Positions 6,472 through 13,245 of a stretch of DNA of 13,589 bases are shown here, in pieces. The notes under the pieces were generated by a model. It did not search any database. It saw nothing but the letters and a program-made list of their open reading frames with translations, and was not told the DNA's origin. The translations under genes and the position numbers were made by a program. The number at the start of each line of letters is the position of its first letter. The stretch's first letter is position 1. Origin of the DNA: Lachnospiraceae bacterium UBA7481 (GTDB lineage Bacteria > Bacillota > Clostridia > Lachnospirales > Lachnospiraceae); the NCBI GenBank assembly GCA_002478505.1, contig DLOP01000035.1, forward strand, positions 3,605 to 17,193, written 5' to 3'.

Positions 6472-6966
6472 TCATAACAGCTTTTCCATCAGATAAAATC
6501 TTCCCTTCCTCCAATCTGCAAAGCCGACCTCATCATAGCCCGCGTTACGATACAACGATAACGCAAAAGGATTCTTGCTGAACACATCAAGCCGTATTAC
6601 TTCGACATTCTGTTTATGTAATTCTTTCTCGATATGGGAAAGTGTGTCTTTTGCTATCCCTCTATTTTGGTATATGGGATCAACACATAGACGATGGATG
6701 ATGCGATATTTACGATCCGGATATTTCCAACTTCCATTTTCATACGCCTTATCACATTCTTCATTTACAGTATATACCACAGCAATGTCATCATCCAATA
6801 CACCCACATAAAGCTGTTGTTTTTGAATATCAGTCAGGAAATCCTCTCTTGTAGGATATATGTCGTCCCATTGAAAAATTCCCTGCTTTTCCATGCTGCA
6901 GATGGCAGCTTTTATCAACTTGCAAATATCATCTATGTCACTTTCTTCTGCTAGTCTATAAACCAT
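6472..6966 (-). CDS. GNAT family N-acetyltransferase
   Basis: This 164-residue single-domain acetyltransferase has an intact motif A, LCVDPIYQNRGIAKDTL at 93-109, with the QNRGIA loop. Motif B is NPFALSLYRNAGY at 132-144, the pattern of RimI-like GNATs. The substrate is unknown; the FQWDDIYP stretch near residues 31-38 is common in unassigned Firmicutes members. The start at 6966 follows GGGAG with a short spacer. A TTG at 7020 is in frame but would overlap the preceding gene and has no better site. It starts 16 bases after the stop of the DUF5714-type gene, so the two are very likely co-transcribed. Confidence 0.87.
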   Translation of the reverse strand: MVYRLAEESDIDDICKLIKAAICSMEKQGIFQWDDIYPTREDFLTDIQKQQLYVGVLDDDIAVVYTVNEECDKAYENGSWKYPDRKYRIIHRLCVDPIYQNRGIAKDTLSHIEKELHKQNVEVIRLDVFSKNPFALSLYRNAGYDEVGFADWRKGRFYLMEKLL

Positions 6967-6982
6967 TTTCTTCTCCCTGATA

Positions 6983-7675
6983 TCATTGATTTTCTTTTGA
7001 AAAGGGGCATCGTTTCCCAATACATTGATTATTTTCCTGCGAATAATGGCACGTTATTTTGGGCTTTTCCATTTTGATACCGAAATGCTCCTCCACAAAA
7101 TCAACCGCGGCTAATATTGACAGAAAGGAATCCCTTTTACAACACCGGGGTCCGCCAATTTCCCCAATTTTGCCGAGTGCTGTTGATGTCATCTGATTGG
7201 ATAATGCAAAGGGTTCATTTGCAAGCGGTGTGGATTTCGATATGATGGAAATAAACATACCGGAACTGATACCTGCTCCACAGGCTCCCCAAAAACCACA
7301 GGCACCGCCGGGAACACTTTTCCCACGGTTCATCATCTCAATCAAAGCAGCAGGAAGGTCAATATCCCCTCCCGCATTTTTATACGCTGTCAGGAGTGCA
7401 GAACCCACCATAACATGATGTTCCGGTCCATGCATATGGCAAAATGGCTGGGACATCAGTTTATTGATTATTTCCACAGGATTTTTGGATGTTTCTTCAA
7501 GGCATACGCTGATAATACAATCCATTCCTTTGGTATGACATTCATTACAAACATAGTGGCCGTTCACGCATCTGGTTTTGCTGTTTTCTTTCTTATGGCA
7601 AATCGCACATTCCATAGGTTCATCTATTTCCAAATACTCCAAAGGAGCATTACAGAGCAAACATTCTTCTTTCAT
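6983..7675 (-). CDS. Cysteine-rich DUF5714-type protein
   Basis: This 230-residue protein matches what I recall of the DUF5714 family, which has no established biochemical role. Its N-terminus has zinc-finger-like pairs CLLC (5-8), CAIC (23-26) and C36...GHYVCNEC (39-46). The middle has the family hallmark CHMHGPEHH (79-87), followed by VPGGACGFWGACGAG (121-135). The end has GGPRCCKR (174-181) and CIGKRCPF (218-225). With 17 cysteines it probably binds metal or an iron-sulfur cluster. Related domains are sometimes attached to SAM-dependent methyltransferases, but no methyltransferase motif is visible here. The start at 7675 follows GGAGG by nine bases; the upstream in-frame extension contains the promoter and is not coding. 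Promoter at 7745-7753. Confidence 0.75.
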   Translation of the reverse strand: MKEECLLCNAPLEYLEIDEPMECAICHKKENSKTRCVNGHYVCNECHTKGMDCIISVCLEETSKNPVEIINKLMSQPFCHMHGPEHHVMVGSALLTAYKNAGGDIDLPAALIEMMNRGKSVPGGACGFWGACGAGISSGMFISIISKSTPLANEPFALSNQMTSTALGKIGEIGGPRCCKRDSFLSILAAVDFVEEHFGIKMEKPKITCHYSQENNQCIGKRCPFSKENQ

Positions 7676-7744
7676 ATAGTGATACCTCCACAACTTCCGA
7701 TTGTGATTTGATGATTTTTTAAGGGAAACAAAATCACATAAAAC

Positions 7745-7753
7745 ATTATAGCA
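7745..7753 (-). promoter_or_regulatory. Extended -10 promoter for the DUF5714-GNAT genes
   Basis: The minus strand reads TGC-TATAAT, a perfect -10 with the extended TGn element, about 70 bases before the ATG at 7675. No good -35 is seen, as is common for extended -10 promoters. Confidence 0.6.
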
Positions 7754-7821
7754 TAAAATAAACGGGATATGGGGAACTGATTGAGATACTTTCATAATAT
7801 TTTAAAGAAAGGACAAATAAG

Positions 7822-7929
7822 ATGAATATTATATATACGGAATGCAACACACATCACAACAGCATAGATATGGTGACTGCCGAGGATATTTTTTGCGAAT
7901 TGACTGTTGGAAAGCAGAGAAAGGACTAA
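7822..7929 (+). CDS. Short plus-strand ORF, possibly frameshifted
   Basis: A 35-codon frame starts at the ATG at 7822, eight bases after AAGGA, and reads MNIIYTECNTHHNSIDMVTA then EDIFCELTVGKQRKD. I do not recognise it. Immediately before the stop, shifting back one base at AGA-AAG opens a frame that runs on to 8017 and reads GLKSTPGKYADVVGCRR, then FIRIVITQNQYKD, giving a protein of about 63 residues. The join reads smoothly, suggesting either one lost A in an old gene or -1 slippage at A-AAG. It is divergent from the DUF5714 gene and convergent with arsC. The gene may be real, broken or fortuitous. Confidence 0.35.
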   Translation: MNIIYTECNTHHNSIDMVTAEDIFCELTVGKQRKD

Positions 7930-8007
7930 AGTCTACTCCCGGAAAATATGCAGATGTGGTTGGATGCAGAAGATTTATTAGAATTGTGATAACCCAAAAT
8001 CAATATA

Positions 8008-8039
8008 AGGACTGATTTATTCAATGCTAAATCAGTCCT
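8008..8039 (-). terminator. Perfect 12-bp hairpin, probable end of the arsenic operon
   Basis: AGGACTGATTTA (8008-8019) pairs exactly with TAAATCAGTCCT (8028-8039) around an 8-base loop. On the minus strand it lies 35 bases after the arsC stop and is followed by TATATTGATTTTG, a loose U-rich tail. The plus side lacks a T run, so it fits best as a weak terminator of the minus-strand operon. Confidence 0.5.
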
Positions 8040-8074
8040 AAATCCACTTTATAAGCAAACTTTCCATTGAGGTG

Positions 8075-8485
8075 TCAATGCAACCTATCTTTTAAGCATA
8101 ATATATTTTCTTCTATTTTTTTGATAGTTACCGTAAATATTTCATCACTCTTACCCGTAGGATCAGTAATACCCCAGTCATCATCAAATGCCCTGCCAAT
8201 ATAAGGACATCCAACATCACACCCCATCGAGATTGCAATATCTGGTGTGGGGATTTTATCAATGGTTTTACTGTATTGTGTCACTTCCATATCAATCCCA
8301 TAAAGTTCTTTTATCAGCCTGACTGCATCTTGATTGATTTGTGGCTTTGTTTCTGTTCCGGCAGAATAAAATTCAAACCTATCTCCAGCAAAATGTTTTC
8401 CCAACGCTTCAGCTATTTGGCTGCGACAGGAATTATGCACACATATAAATGCCACTTTAGGCTTTTTCTTACCTTCTCTGTCCAT
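8075..8485 (-). CDS. arsC: Arsenate reductase, thioredoxin-dependent type
   Basis: This 136-residue enzyme reduces arsenate to arsenite in the cytoplasm and belongs to the low-molecular-weight tyrosine phosphatase-like ArsC family, regenerated by thioredoxin. The P-loop CVHNSCR (C15 to R21) is the CX5R active site. SMGCDVGCP supplies C89 and C93, the resolving pair, spaced more closely than in plasmid pI258 ArsC (82 and 89). TDP at 107-109 carries the expected acid loop Asp. The ATG at 8485 is six bases after the acr3 stop, with AGGAG three bases before it, so it is translationally coupled. It is the last gene of the operon. Its need for a thiol donor may explain the redox proteins upstream. 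Confidence 0.92.
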   Translation of the reverse strand: MDREGKKKPKVAFICVHNSCRSQIAEALGKHFAGDRFEFYSAGTETKPQINQDAVRLIKELYGIDMEVTQYSKTIDKIPTPDIAISMGCDVGCPYIGRAFDDDWGITDPTGKSDEIFTVTIKKIEENILCLKDRLH

Positions 8486-8491
8486 ATACTC

Positions 8492-9535
8492 CTATCTGGC
8501 AGCCTGTGAACTGTTTGCTATCTTAACTAATGTAAGCATAACCGGAACTTCCGTCAAAACCCCCACCGTTGTAGCCAGTGCTGCCGGACTTGTTGTACCA
8601 AATAATGCGATTGCCACCGCTACCGACAATTCAAAGAAATTAGATGCCCCAATCATGCCTGCCGGAGCCGCTACATCATGTGATAATTTTAATACTTTGC
8701 AAGCTCCGTAAGCCAAAAAGAAAATGAAAAATGTCTGAATTGTCAGTGGTACAGCTATCAGCAATATATGAATCGGATTAGATAAAATCACGTCTGTCTG
8801 TGAACTAAATATCAGTATCAATGTCAAAAGAAGCCCTACGGTTGTTACATTATCGAACTTCTTCAAGAATACATTTTCAAAATATTCATTCCCTTTTTTC
8901 TTTACCATACTGATACGGGTAACTATTCCACCAACAAGAGGTATCACTACAAACAGCACAATGCTTACAAACAACGTACTATAAGGCACTGTCACATTTG
9001 ATACCCCTAGCAGGAATTTTACAATCGGCACAAAAGCTATTAGTATGATCAAGTCATTGGTTGCCACTTGAACAACTGTATATGCCGGATTCCCCTTTGT
9101 CAATGTACTCCACACAAAAACCATAGCAGTACATGGTGCAGCCCCCAAAAGAACCGCACCCGCCAAATATTCCGTTGCAAGTTCCGGTGCAATCCAAGCC
9201 TTAAATACAACAAATAGAAATAAATAAGCAATTCCATACATGGTAAATGGTTTAATCAGCCAGTTTACAACCCATGTTACTAACAATCCTTTCGGGTTTT
9301 TTCCGACCTGCTTTATGCTTTGGAAGTCTACTTTCATCATCATAGGATAAATCATAACCCAAATCAGGATTGCGATAGGTATGGAAATTCCGGCTATATT
9401 CAATTCACCCAAACGGTCAGGTATCACAGGCAAGAACTTCCCGATTAATATACCTACCACCATGCATAAGAATACCCACACAGTCAAATACCTTTGAAAA
9501 ACACTAATTCCTTGCCTTTTGACTTCCTTACTCAT
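8492..9535 (-). CDS. acr3: ACR3 family arsenite efflux transporter
   Basis: This 347-residue inner-membrane carrier expels arsenite, probably with proton exchange. It has about ten hydrophobic segments. It carries the ACR3 signatures: GAAPCTAMVFVWS with the essential-type cysteine at C135 in the fourth transmembrane region, and PAGMIGASNFFELSVAVAIA (291-310) with E302 in the ninth. The length is standard for bacterial ACR3 and distinguishes it from the longer, unrelated ArsB. AAGGAGA precedes the ATG at 9535. It lies 14 bases after the cysteine-rich thioredoxin gene and six before arsC. No arsA or arsD is present in the window, so export probably depends on the membrane potential alone. Confidence 0.95.
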   Translation of the reverse strand: MSKEVKRQGISVFQRYLTVWVFLCMVVGILIGKFLPVIPDRLGELNIAGISIPIAILIWVMIYPMMMKVDFQSIKQVGKNPKGLLVTWVVNWLIKPFTMYGIAYLFLFVVFKAWIAPELATEYLAGAVLLGAAPCTAMVFVWSTLTKGNPAYTVVQVATNDLIILIAFVPIVKFLLGVSNVTVPYSTLFVSIVLFVVIPLVGGIVTRISMVKKKGNEYFENVFLKKFDNVTTVGLLLTLILIFSSQTDVILSNPIHILLIAVPLTIQTFFIFFLAYGACKVLKLSHDVAAPAGMIGASNFFELSVAVAIALFGTTSPAALATTVGVLTEVPVMLTLVKIANSSQAAR

Positions 9536-9549
9536 AGACTTTCTCCTTC

Positions 9550-9960
9550 TTAAAAACCAAGTTTATGAAATAATTTCTCTATATCTGCCGGCTTCAAGAC
9601 CTTGCCCGCCGATACAACTTTTTCATTTACAACAAGTCCCGGCATACTCATAATTCCATAAGTCATTACTTTTTCCATATCTGTCACATATTCTACTTCT
9701 ACCTCAATGCCTGCCGTTTCAACCGCCTTCTTTGTATTTTCATACATCTCATGGCATGACTTGCAGCCAGCGCCAAGTACCTTGATATTTTGAATGCCTG
9801 TACTTGCATCAACACAGTCACAACTTTCCGTTTCTGTATCTGATGATTCCCCGCCACAACAGCAGCAGCTTTCCTCTTTTGCTTCCTCTACGGGTGCATT
9901 ACACACACAAGTAGGCTCTTTTACTTCCTCTTCCTTTTTTCCAAAATTGAATAATGACAT
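9550..9960 (-). CDS. Thioredoxin-fold protein with Cys-rich N-terminal extension
   Basis: The C-terminal half (about 57-136) resembles the small TM0996/MTH895-type thioredoxins, with CKSC at C66-C69 and the cis-proline loop MSMPGLV (P107). The first 56 residues are an unusual low-complexity, acidic extension with eight cysteines: CVC (18-20), CCCC (32-35) and CDC (47-49). No signal peptide is seen, so it should be cytoplasmic. In this operon it may donate electrons to ArsC or bind As(III) through its thiol clusters; both are inference. GGAGG lies before the ATG at 9960. A 93-base gap separates it from the CcdA gene and contains a small imperfect hairpin. Confidence 0.85.
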   Translation of the reverse strand: MSLFNFGKKEEEVKEPTCVCNAPVEEAKEESCCCCGGESSDTETESCDCVDASTGIQNIKVLGAGCKSCHEMYENTKKAVETAGIEVEVEYVTDMEKVMTYGIMSMPGLVVNEKVVSAGKVLKPADIEKLFHKLGF

Positions 9961-10053
9961 TTTTTGATCCTCCTTAAAATTTTATATGCAAACCGGATAT
10001 TTCCAATCCGCTTTGTTCCTTACCCATGAATACATCGAGATATTTTTAATGGA

Positions 10054-10749
10054 TTAAAATGCTAACCAAAACATATAGAATCCAATCAGCAGAATAACCG
10101 TTCCCATTACTATCTTCAATATCGTCCCCAACTTATTATATTTCTCATTTGTACTGATTCTCTTAACAAAGCTCACTGATGTTCCCGCAATAACTACCAA
10201 TATGCTATGACCGATAGAATATAAGAACATCAGCAGAATCCCCCAAAACAGATTTCCCTTTCCAGCCACAATAGCAAGCAGGGCAATCAACACTGGTGTA
10301 GAACATGGCGATGAAAAGACACCACCCAATATTCCTGCTACAAACGCCCCGATTGTACCCCTTACCTTACTTTTTGATAGCAAATTCATGGACGGAATGA
10401 CCCGAAAAATCTCCCATGTCTGTAATGCCATAAGAACCATCAGTACACCAAGTACAAAATACCATAGCTTTGAGGATGTACCCAATAGTTTTCCCGCCGA
10501 TGTTGCAATCAATCCTAGCGAAACAAATGTTACTGCTGTTCCCAATGCAAAAATAACTGAATACCGAAAAGCTTTTTTTGTATTTTTTTCCTCTGCACTG
10601 CCAACGTAACCAATAATAAGAGGAATATTTGACAGTGAACATGGAGTAAACGATGTCAGTATACCAGCTAACAGTGCAAGAAGCGGTGCAATCCACATAT
10701 TGTTTTGTATAGACATGGCAATCTGGTTTAACCATGTGTCAATCATCAT
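10054..10749 (-). CDS. CcdA/DsbD-type transmembrane thiol-disulfide transporter
   Basis: This 231-residue protein has about six hydrophobic segments and the paired cysteines of the CcdA family, TPCS (C37) in the first segment and SSPCS (C149) in the fourth. CcdA proteins carry electrons from cytoplasmic thioredoxin to an extracytoplasmic thiol protein. The usual partner is encoded just upstream: the start overlaps the stop of the membrane-anchored thioredoxin by four bases (ATGA at 10749-10746). Within an arsenic operon its job is more likely thiol supply for arsenic handling than cytochrome c maturation, since no cytochrome c assembly gene is near. A second ATG one codon later could also be the start. 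Confidence 0.9.
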   Translation of the reverse strand: MMIDTWLNQIAMSIQNNMWIAPLLALLAGILTSFTPCSLSNIPLIIGYVGSAEEKNTKKAFRYSVIFALGTAVTFVSLGLIATSAGKLLGTSSKLWYFVLGVLMVLMALQTWEIFRVIPSMNLLSKSKVRGTIGAFVAGILGGVFSSPCSTPVLIALLAIVAGKGNLFWGILLMFLYSIGHSILVVIAGTSVSFVKRISTNEKYNKLGTILKIVMGTVILLIGFYMFWLAF

Positions 10750-11312
10750 TCAACCCCCATTTCCGACAGTATTTTACGGAATTGTTCTTCTGTCAAGCCT
10801 CCCTGATGAACTGTAAAAACGTGTTCCCCACTTTCTCTATCGCTATACAGGATAAATTCCATTTCCTGCTGTAACTCCTCACTCGGAACAAAAGGTGTTC
10901 CATCTGCATAAAACAATACCTGCGTAGGAATAAGCTGTATTGGCACATTTCCTGCACTATCCTGATATTTCCATACATCAGCAAACTTAATAAATGCCCT
11001 GCCCGAAAATTCCTCATTCATTGTTTCCAATATCGGAGCCATCTGTTTGCATGGAATACAATCATCCGAACCATAATCTGCAATTACCGGAAGCCCATAT
11101 TCTGCTAATGCTTCAAAATCAATCTGCTCAGAAACTTTCAGTGTAAAGTCCGCACCCTGTATTTCTTCATCAATATCTTCCTGCGCTGCCTGACTTTGAT
11201 TATCTGCTGTTTCTTCCCCCTCTGGTGTTTTTTTAATAAACCATATACCTACAATGACCGCAACAATCACAACAGGCACTAATATTTTTACTATCAGCTT
11301 CTTGTCTTTCAC
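10746..11312 (-). CDS. Membrane-anchored thioredoxin-fold protein
   Basis: Taken from the GTG at 11312, the protein has 188 residues. A short KDKK start, a hydrophobic anchor (about 6-26) and an acidic linker precede the thioredoxin domain (about 65-188). The redox motif is DDCIPCKQM, with C85 and C88, and the cis-proline is in LIPTQV (P129). The anchor places the domain outside the membrane, where CcdA would keep it reduced. GGAGG eight bases before the GTG decides the start; an ATG at 11357 is in frame but overlaps the permease gene and lacks a site. The gene lies 19 bases after the permease stop and overlaps the CcdA gene by four bases. The extracytoplasmic substrate is unknown. Confidence 0.88.
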   Translation of the reverse strand: MKDKKLIVKILVPVVIVAVIVGIWFIKKTPEGEETADNQSQAAQEDIDEEIQGADFTLKVSEQIDFEALAEYGLPVIADYGSDDCIPCKQMAPILETMNEEFSGRAFIKFADVWKYQDSAGNVPIQLIPTQVLFYADGTPFVPSEELQQEMEFILYSDRESGEHVFTVHQGGLTEEQFRKILSEMGVE

Positions 11313-11331
11313 AATATCCCACCTCCGTATC

Positions 11332-12339
11332 TTACACCAATAAATACTGAAAGGCATTAAAGAAATATCCTACAATAATAATGCCAAGCGTACATATTGC
11401 TACAAAAATTCCTAACAGCTTAGTTTTAACAGCTTTTTTCAGCATGATAATGGACGGTAAAGAAAGCGTTGTAACCCCCATCATAAATGCCAGCACAACA
11501 CCTAGCCTTGCACCCTTTGCAAGCAGAGCTTCCGCAATCGGAATACAGCCGAAAATATCTGCATACATCGGTACGCCTGCAACTGTAGCAATAACTACTC
11601 CGAACGGATTGCCTGTTCCTAATACCTTTACAATAATATCCTCCGGTATCCAATTATGGATAAATGCTCCAATACCTACTCCAACCAATACATAAGGCGC
11701 TACTTTTTTTGCTGTTTCAACAACCTGATCCCATGCATACTTTAATCTGTCCTTTTTGGTAAGTTCTTCCTGCGGAGTATCCATCACCTGACTATTTCTG
11801 ATAAATTCGTGTACCTGATCTTCCAAGTGTAACTTTTCTATTATTGTTCCACCTACAACTGCAATAACAAGCCCTACAATGACATACACAATAGCAACTT
11901 TCCAGCCGAAAATACTCATAAGCAACACCAGTGAACCCAAGTCAACCATTGGCGAAGATATGAGGAACGAAAACGTAACACCAAGCGGAAGTCCCGCACT
12001 AGTAAAACCAATAAACAAAGGAATGGAAGAACAAGAGCAGAACGGTGTAACTGTTCCTAACAAAGCAGCGATTGTATTTGCTGCAATTCCTTTAAATCTG
12101 CCAAGAATCTTCTTAGTTCTTTCCGGAGGAAAATAACTTTGGATATAGGAAATCATTAAAATCAGAAAACCTAACAGCACCATGATTTTCACAACATCAT
12201 AAATGAAAAACTGAATACTTCCCCCTACCTTTCCGCCTGTGTCAAGACCGACTGCTTCCAAGCCGCTTCCGATTAGCCTGTTCAGCCATTTCATCCCAAA
12301 AACTTCGTCTTGAAAAAAATTCCATACATTTTGTAACAT
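11332..12339 (-). CDS. YraQ/ArsP-type permease
   Basis: This 335-residue membrane protein has about eight hydrophobic segments in two halves joined by a charged loop (about 175-205). The first half contains TPFCSCSSIPLFIGFTSAG (98-116), with C101 and C103. The second half has the related AGVPMYADIFGCIPIAEALL. This is the pattern of the UPF0718/DUF318 permeases, which include ArsP, an exporter of trivalent organoarsenicals in Campylobacter. Organoarsenical export is therefore a fair guess, though other family members are uncharacterised. AAGGAGA lies before the ATG at 12339. It is the first gene after arsR, separated by 92 bases that contain a dyad (12359-12386). Confidence 0.85.
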   Translation of the reverse strand: MLQNVWNFFQDEVFGMKWLNRLIGSGLEAVGLDTGGKVGGSIQFFIYDVVKIMVLLGFLILMISYIQSYFPPERTKKILGRFKGIAANTIAALLGTVTPFCSCSSIPLFIGFTSAGLPLGVTFSFLISSPMVDLGSLVLLMSIFGWKVAIVYVIVGLVIAVVGGTIIEKLHLEDQVHEFIRNSQVMDTPQEELTKKDRLKYAWDQVVETAKKVAPYVLVGVGIGAFIHNWIPEDIIVKVLGTGNPFGVVIATVAGVPMYADIFGCIPIAEALLAKGARLGVVLAFMMGVTTLSLPSIIMLKKAVKTKLLGIFVAICTLGIIIVGYFFNAFQYLLV

Positions 12340-12358
12340 AATGATTCTCCTTTTTATT

Positions 12359-12386
12359 TAGATATATAAATATTCAAATATATCTA
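12359..12386. promoter_or_regulatory. Dyad between arsR and the permease gene, possible second ArsR operator
   Basis: Nine-base arms (12359-12367 and 12378-12386) pair exactly across ten bases, and the centre contains the nested palindrome ATATTCAAATAT-like core. AT-rich TCAAATA-type dyads are typical of ArsR/SmtB operators. A TATAAT-like box lies just upstream on the minus strand without a good -35, so a second promoter is possible but not clear. Confidence 0.4.
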
Positions 12387-12431
12387 TATATTGATTATAT
12401 GATTAGTCGTGCGAAAAAGTTCTACTGTCAA

Positions 12432-12740
12432 TCACTTTTTACAACACGACTTTCCACTTTCAGATTTGGAACAATTGGAAAAATGCTCTAAACATTTCAT
12501 CGCTTCCTGCAAGCCCTCATTTGAAATGGAATAGTGCATCCACTTACCCTCTTTTCTTCCAACTACGATACCGGCATCGCACAAAATTTTCATGTGATGT
12601 GATAATGTCGGCTGTGTAATATGCATTTCTTCTAAAATATCGCAGGCACATCTCTCACCACTCCGCAAAAGTTCTAAAATCTGCAATCTGTTTTCATCAC
12701 AAAATGCTTTAAACATAATTGCAATTTTTTTGGTATCCAT
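12432..12740 (-). CDS. arsR: ArsR family arsenic-responsive repressor
   Basis: The 102-residue winged-helix repressor should bind the operon's promoter and release it on As(III) binding. The helix-turn-helix is DILEEMHITQPTLSHHMKIL (34-53), with the wing GRKEGKWMHYSIS (61-73). The sensor pair C31-A-C33 (ERCACD) lies in the alpha-3 position of the classical CVC arsenic site, and further cysteines occur at 14, 54, 83, 90, 99 and 100. The tail FSNCSKSESGKSCCKK may add a ligand. GGAGG lies seven bases before the ATG at 12740. It opens a seven-gene operon and has a near-perfect promoter overlapping a palindrome, the expected autoregulatory layout. Confidence 0.93.
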   Translation of the reverse strand: MDTKKIAIMFKAFCDENRLQILELLRSGERCACDILEEMHITQPTLSHHMKILCDAGIVVGRKEGKWMHYSISNEGLQEAMKCLEHFSNCSKSESGKSCCKK

Positions 12741-12776
12741 TCATGCGCCTCCATTCATTGTTGATTATTATGTGTT

Positions 12777-12805
12777 ATTATATATGTCATATAGAAGTTT
12801 GTCAA
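12777..12805 (-). promoter_or_regulatory. Promoter and ArsR operator of the arsenic operon
   Basis: On the minus strand, consensus -35 TTGACA (12805-12800) and -10 TATAAT (12782-12777) are separated by exactly 17 bases. A perfect palindrome, TATATG-T-CATATA (12781-12793), lies in the spacer and touches the -10, so a bound repressor would block polymerase. Confidence 0.85.
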
Positions 12806-12816
12806 TATATTTTTAA

Positions 12817-12844
12817 ATCTTTTGTTTTGCATCTTTTGTTTTGC
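12817..12844. repeat. Perfect 14-bp tandem direct repeat
   Basis: ATCTTTTGTTTTGC occurs twice head to tail (12817-12830 and 12831-12844), just upstream of the arsR promoter and between two divergent genes. It may be a simple duplication. Confidence 0.6.
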
Positions 12845-12894
12845 AAAGCAGGGGTCCTATAATCTACAATTGTCATTTGCCTATTTTAAAAATA

Positions 12895-12924
12895 TTCGTG
12901 CAAAATATTGTATTTTCGTGCAAA
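12895..12924 (+). promoter_or_regulatory. Direct repeats, possible antitoxin operator
   Basis: TTCGTGCAAA occurs at 12895-12904 and 12915-12924, exactly 20 bases apart, which is close to two helical turns. The second copy lies in the spacer of a weak promoter match, TTGTAT (12908-12913) and TATACT (12930-12935). This layout suits autorepression of the antitoxin gene. Confidence 0.4.
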
Positions 12925-12966
12925 TAACATATACTGCAATTATTAGCAAAGAAAGGAGATAATAGT

Positions 12967-13245
12967 ATGGCTGGCTCTACCACTAATATCAGCATCCGCA
13001 TGGATTCGGATTTGAAAGCACAGGCTGATGCCCTATTCGGAGAACTCGGCATGAATTTGTCCACAGCATTTAATATCTTTGTTTGTCAGTCAATTCGCGA
13101 AGGCAGAATCCCTTTTGACATTTCTCTGAACTATCCTAATAGGGAAACAATTTACGCCATGTTGGAAGCAGAAAGGATTGCAAACGATCCATCCGTAAAG
13201 GGTTATACCAATTTGGATGAATTATTTTCATATCTAAAATCGTGA
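12967..13245 (+). CDS. RelB/DinJ family type II antitoxin
   Basis: This 92-residue protein begins with the ribbon-helix-helix part of the family, TNISIRMDSDLKAQADALFGELGMNLSTAFNIFVCQSI (6-43), which would dimerise and bind DNA. It ends with the toxin-binding part including PNRETIYAMLEAERI and the GYTNLDELFSYLKS tail. Length and order are normal for DinJ-like antitoxins. AAAGGAG precedes the ATG at 12967. It is divergent from arsR, 226 bases away, and is followed directly by a damaged YafQ-type toxin. It may still act as a free-standing repressor or neutralise related toxins elsewhere. Confidence 0.88.
   Translation: MAGSTTNISIRMDSDLKAQADALFGELGMNLSTAFNIFVCQSIREGRIPFDISLNYPNRETIYAMLEAERIANDPSVKGYTNLDELFSYLKS

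Noticed and set aside
9985..10025. CGGAT/ATCCG small hairpin between the CcdA and cysteine-rich thioredoxin genes, considered as a terminator or riboswitch
   Set aside because: The stem is short with a mismatch, lacks a T run and resembles no known riboswitch.
10367..10735. A 122-codon minus-strand frame inside the CcdA gene
   Set aside because: It is a shadow frame of a convincing membrane protein; its product is rich in Cys, Tyr and Ser without any family pattern.
12817..12924. Repeats considered as a CRISPR remnant
   Set aside because: Only two short copies of each, one pair directly abutting, with no spacer structure or cas genes.
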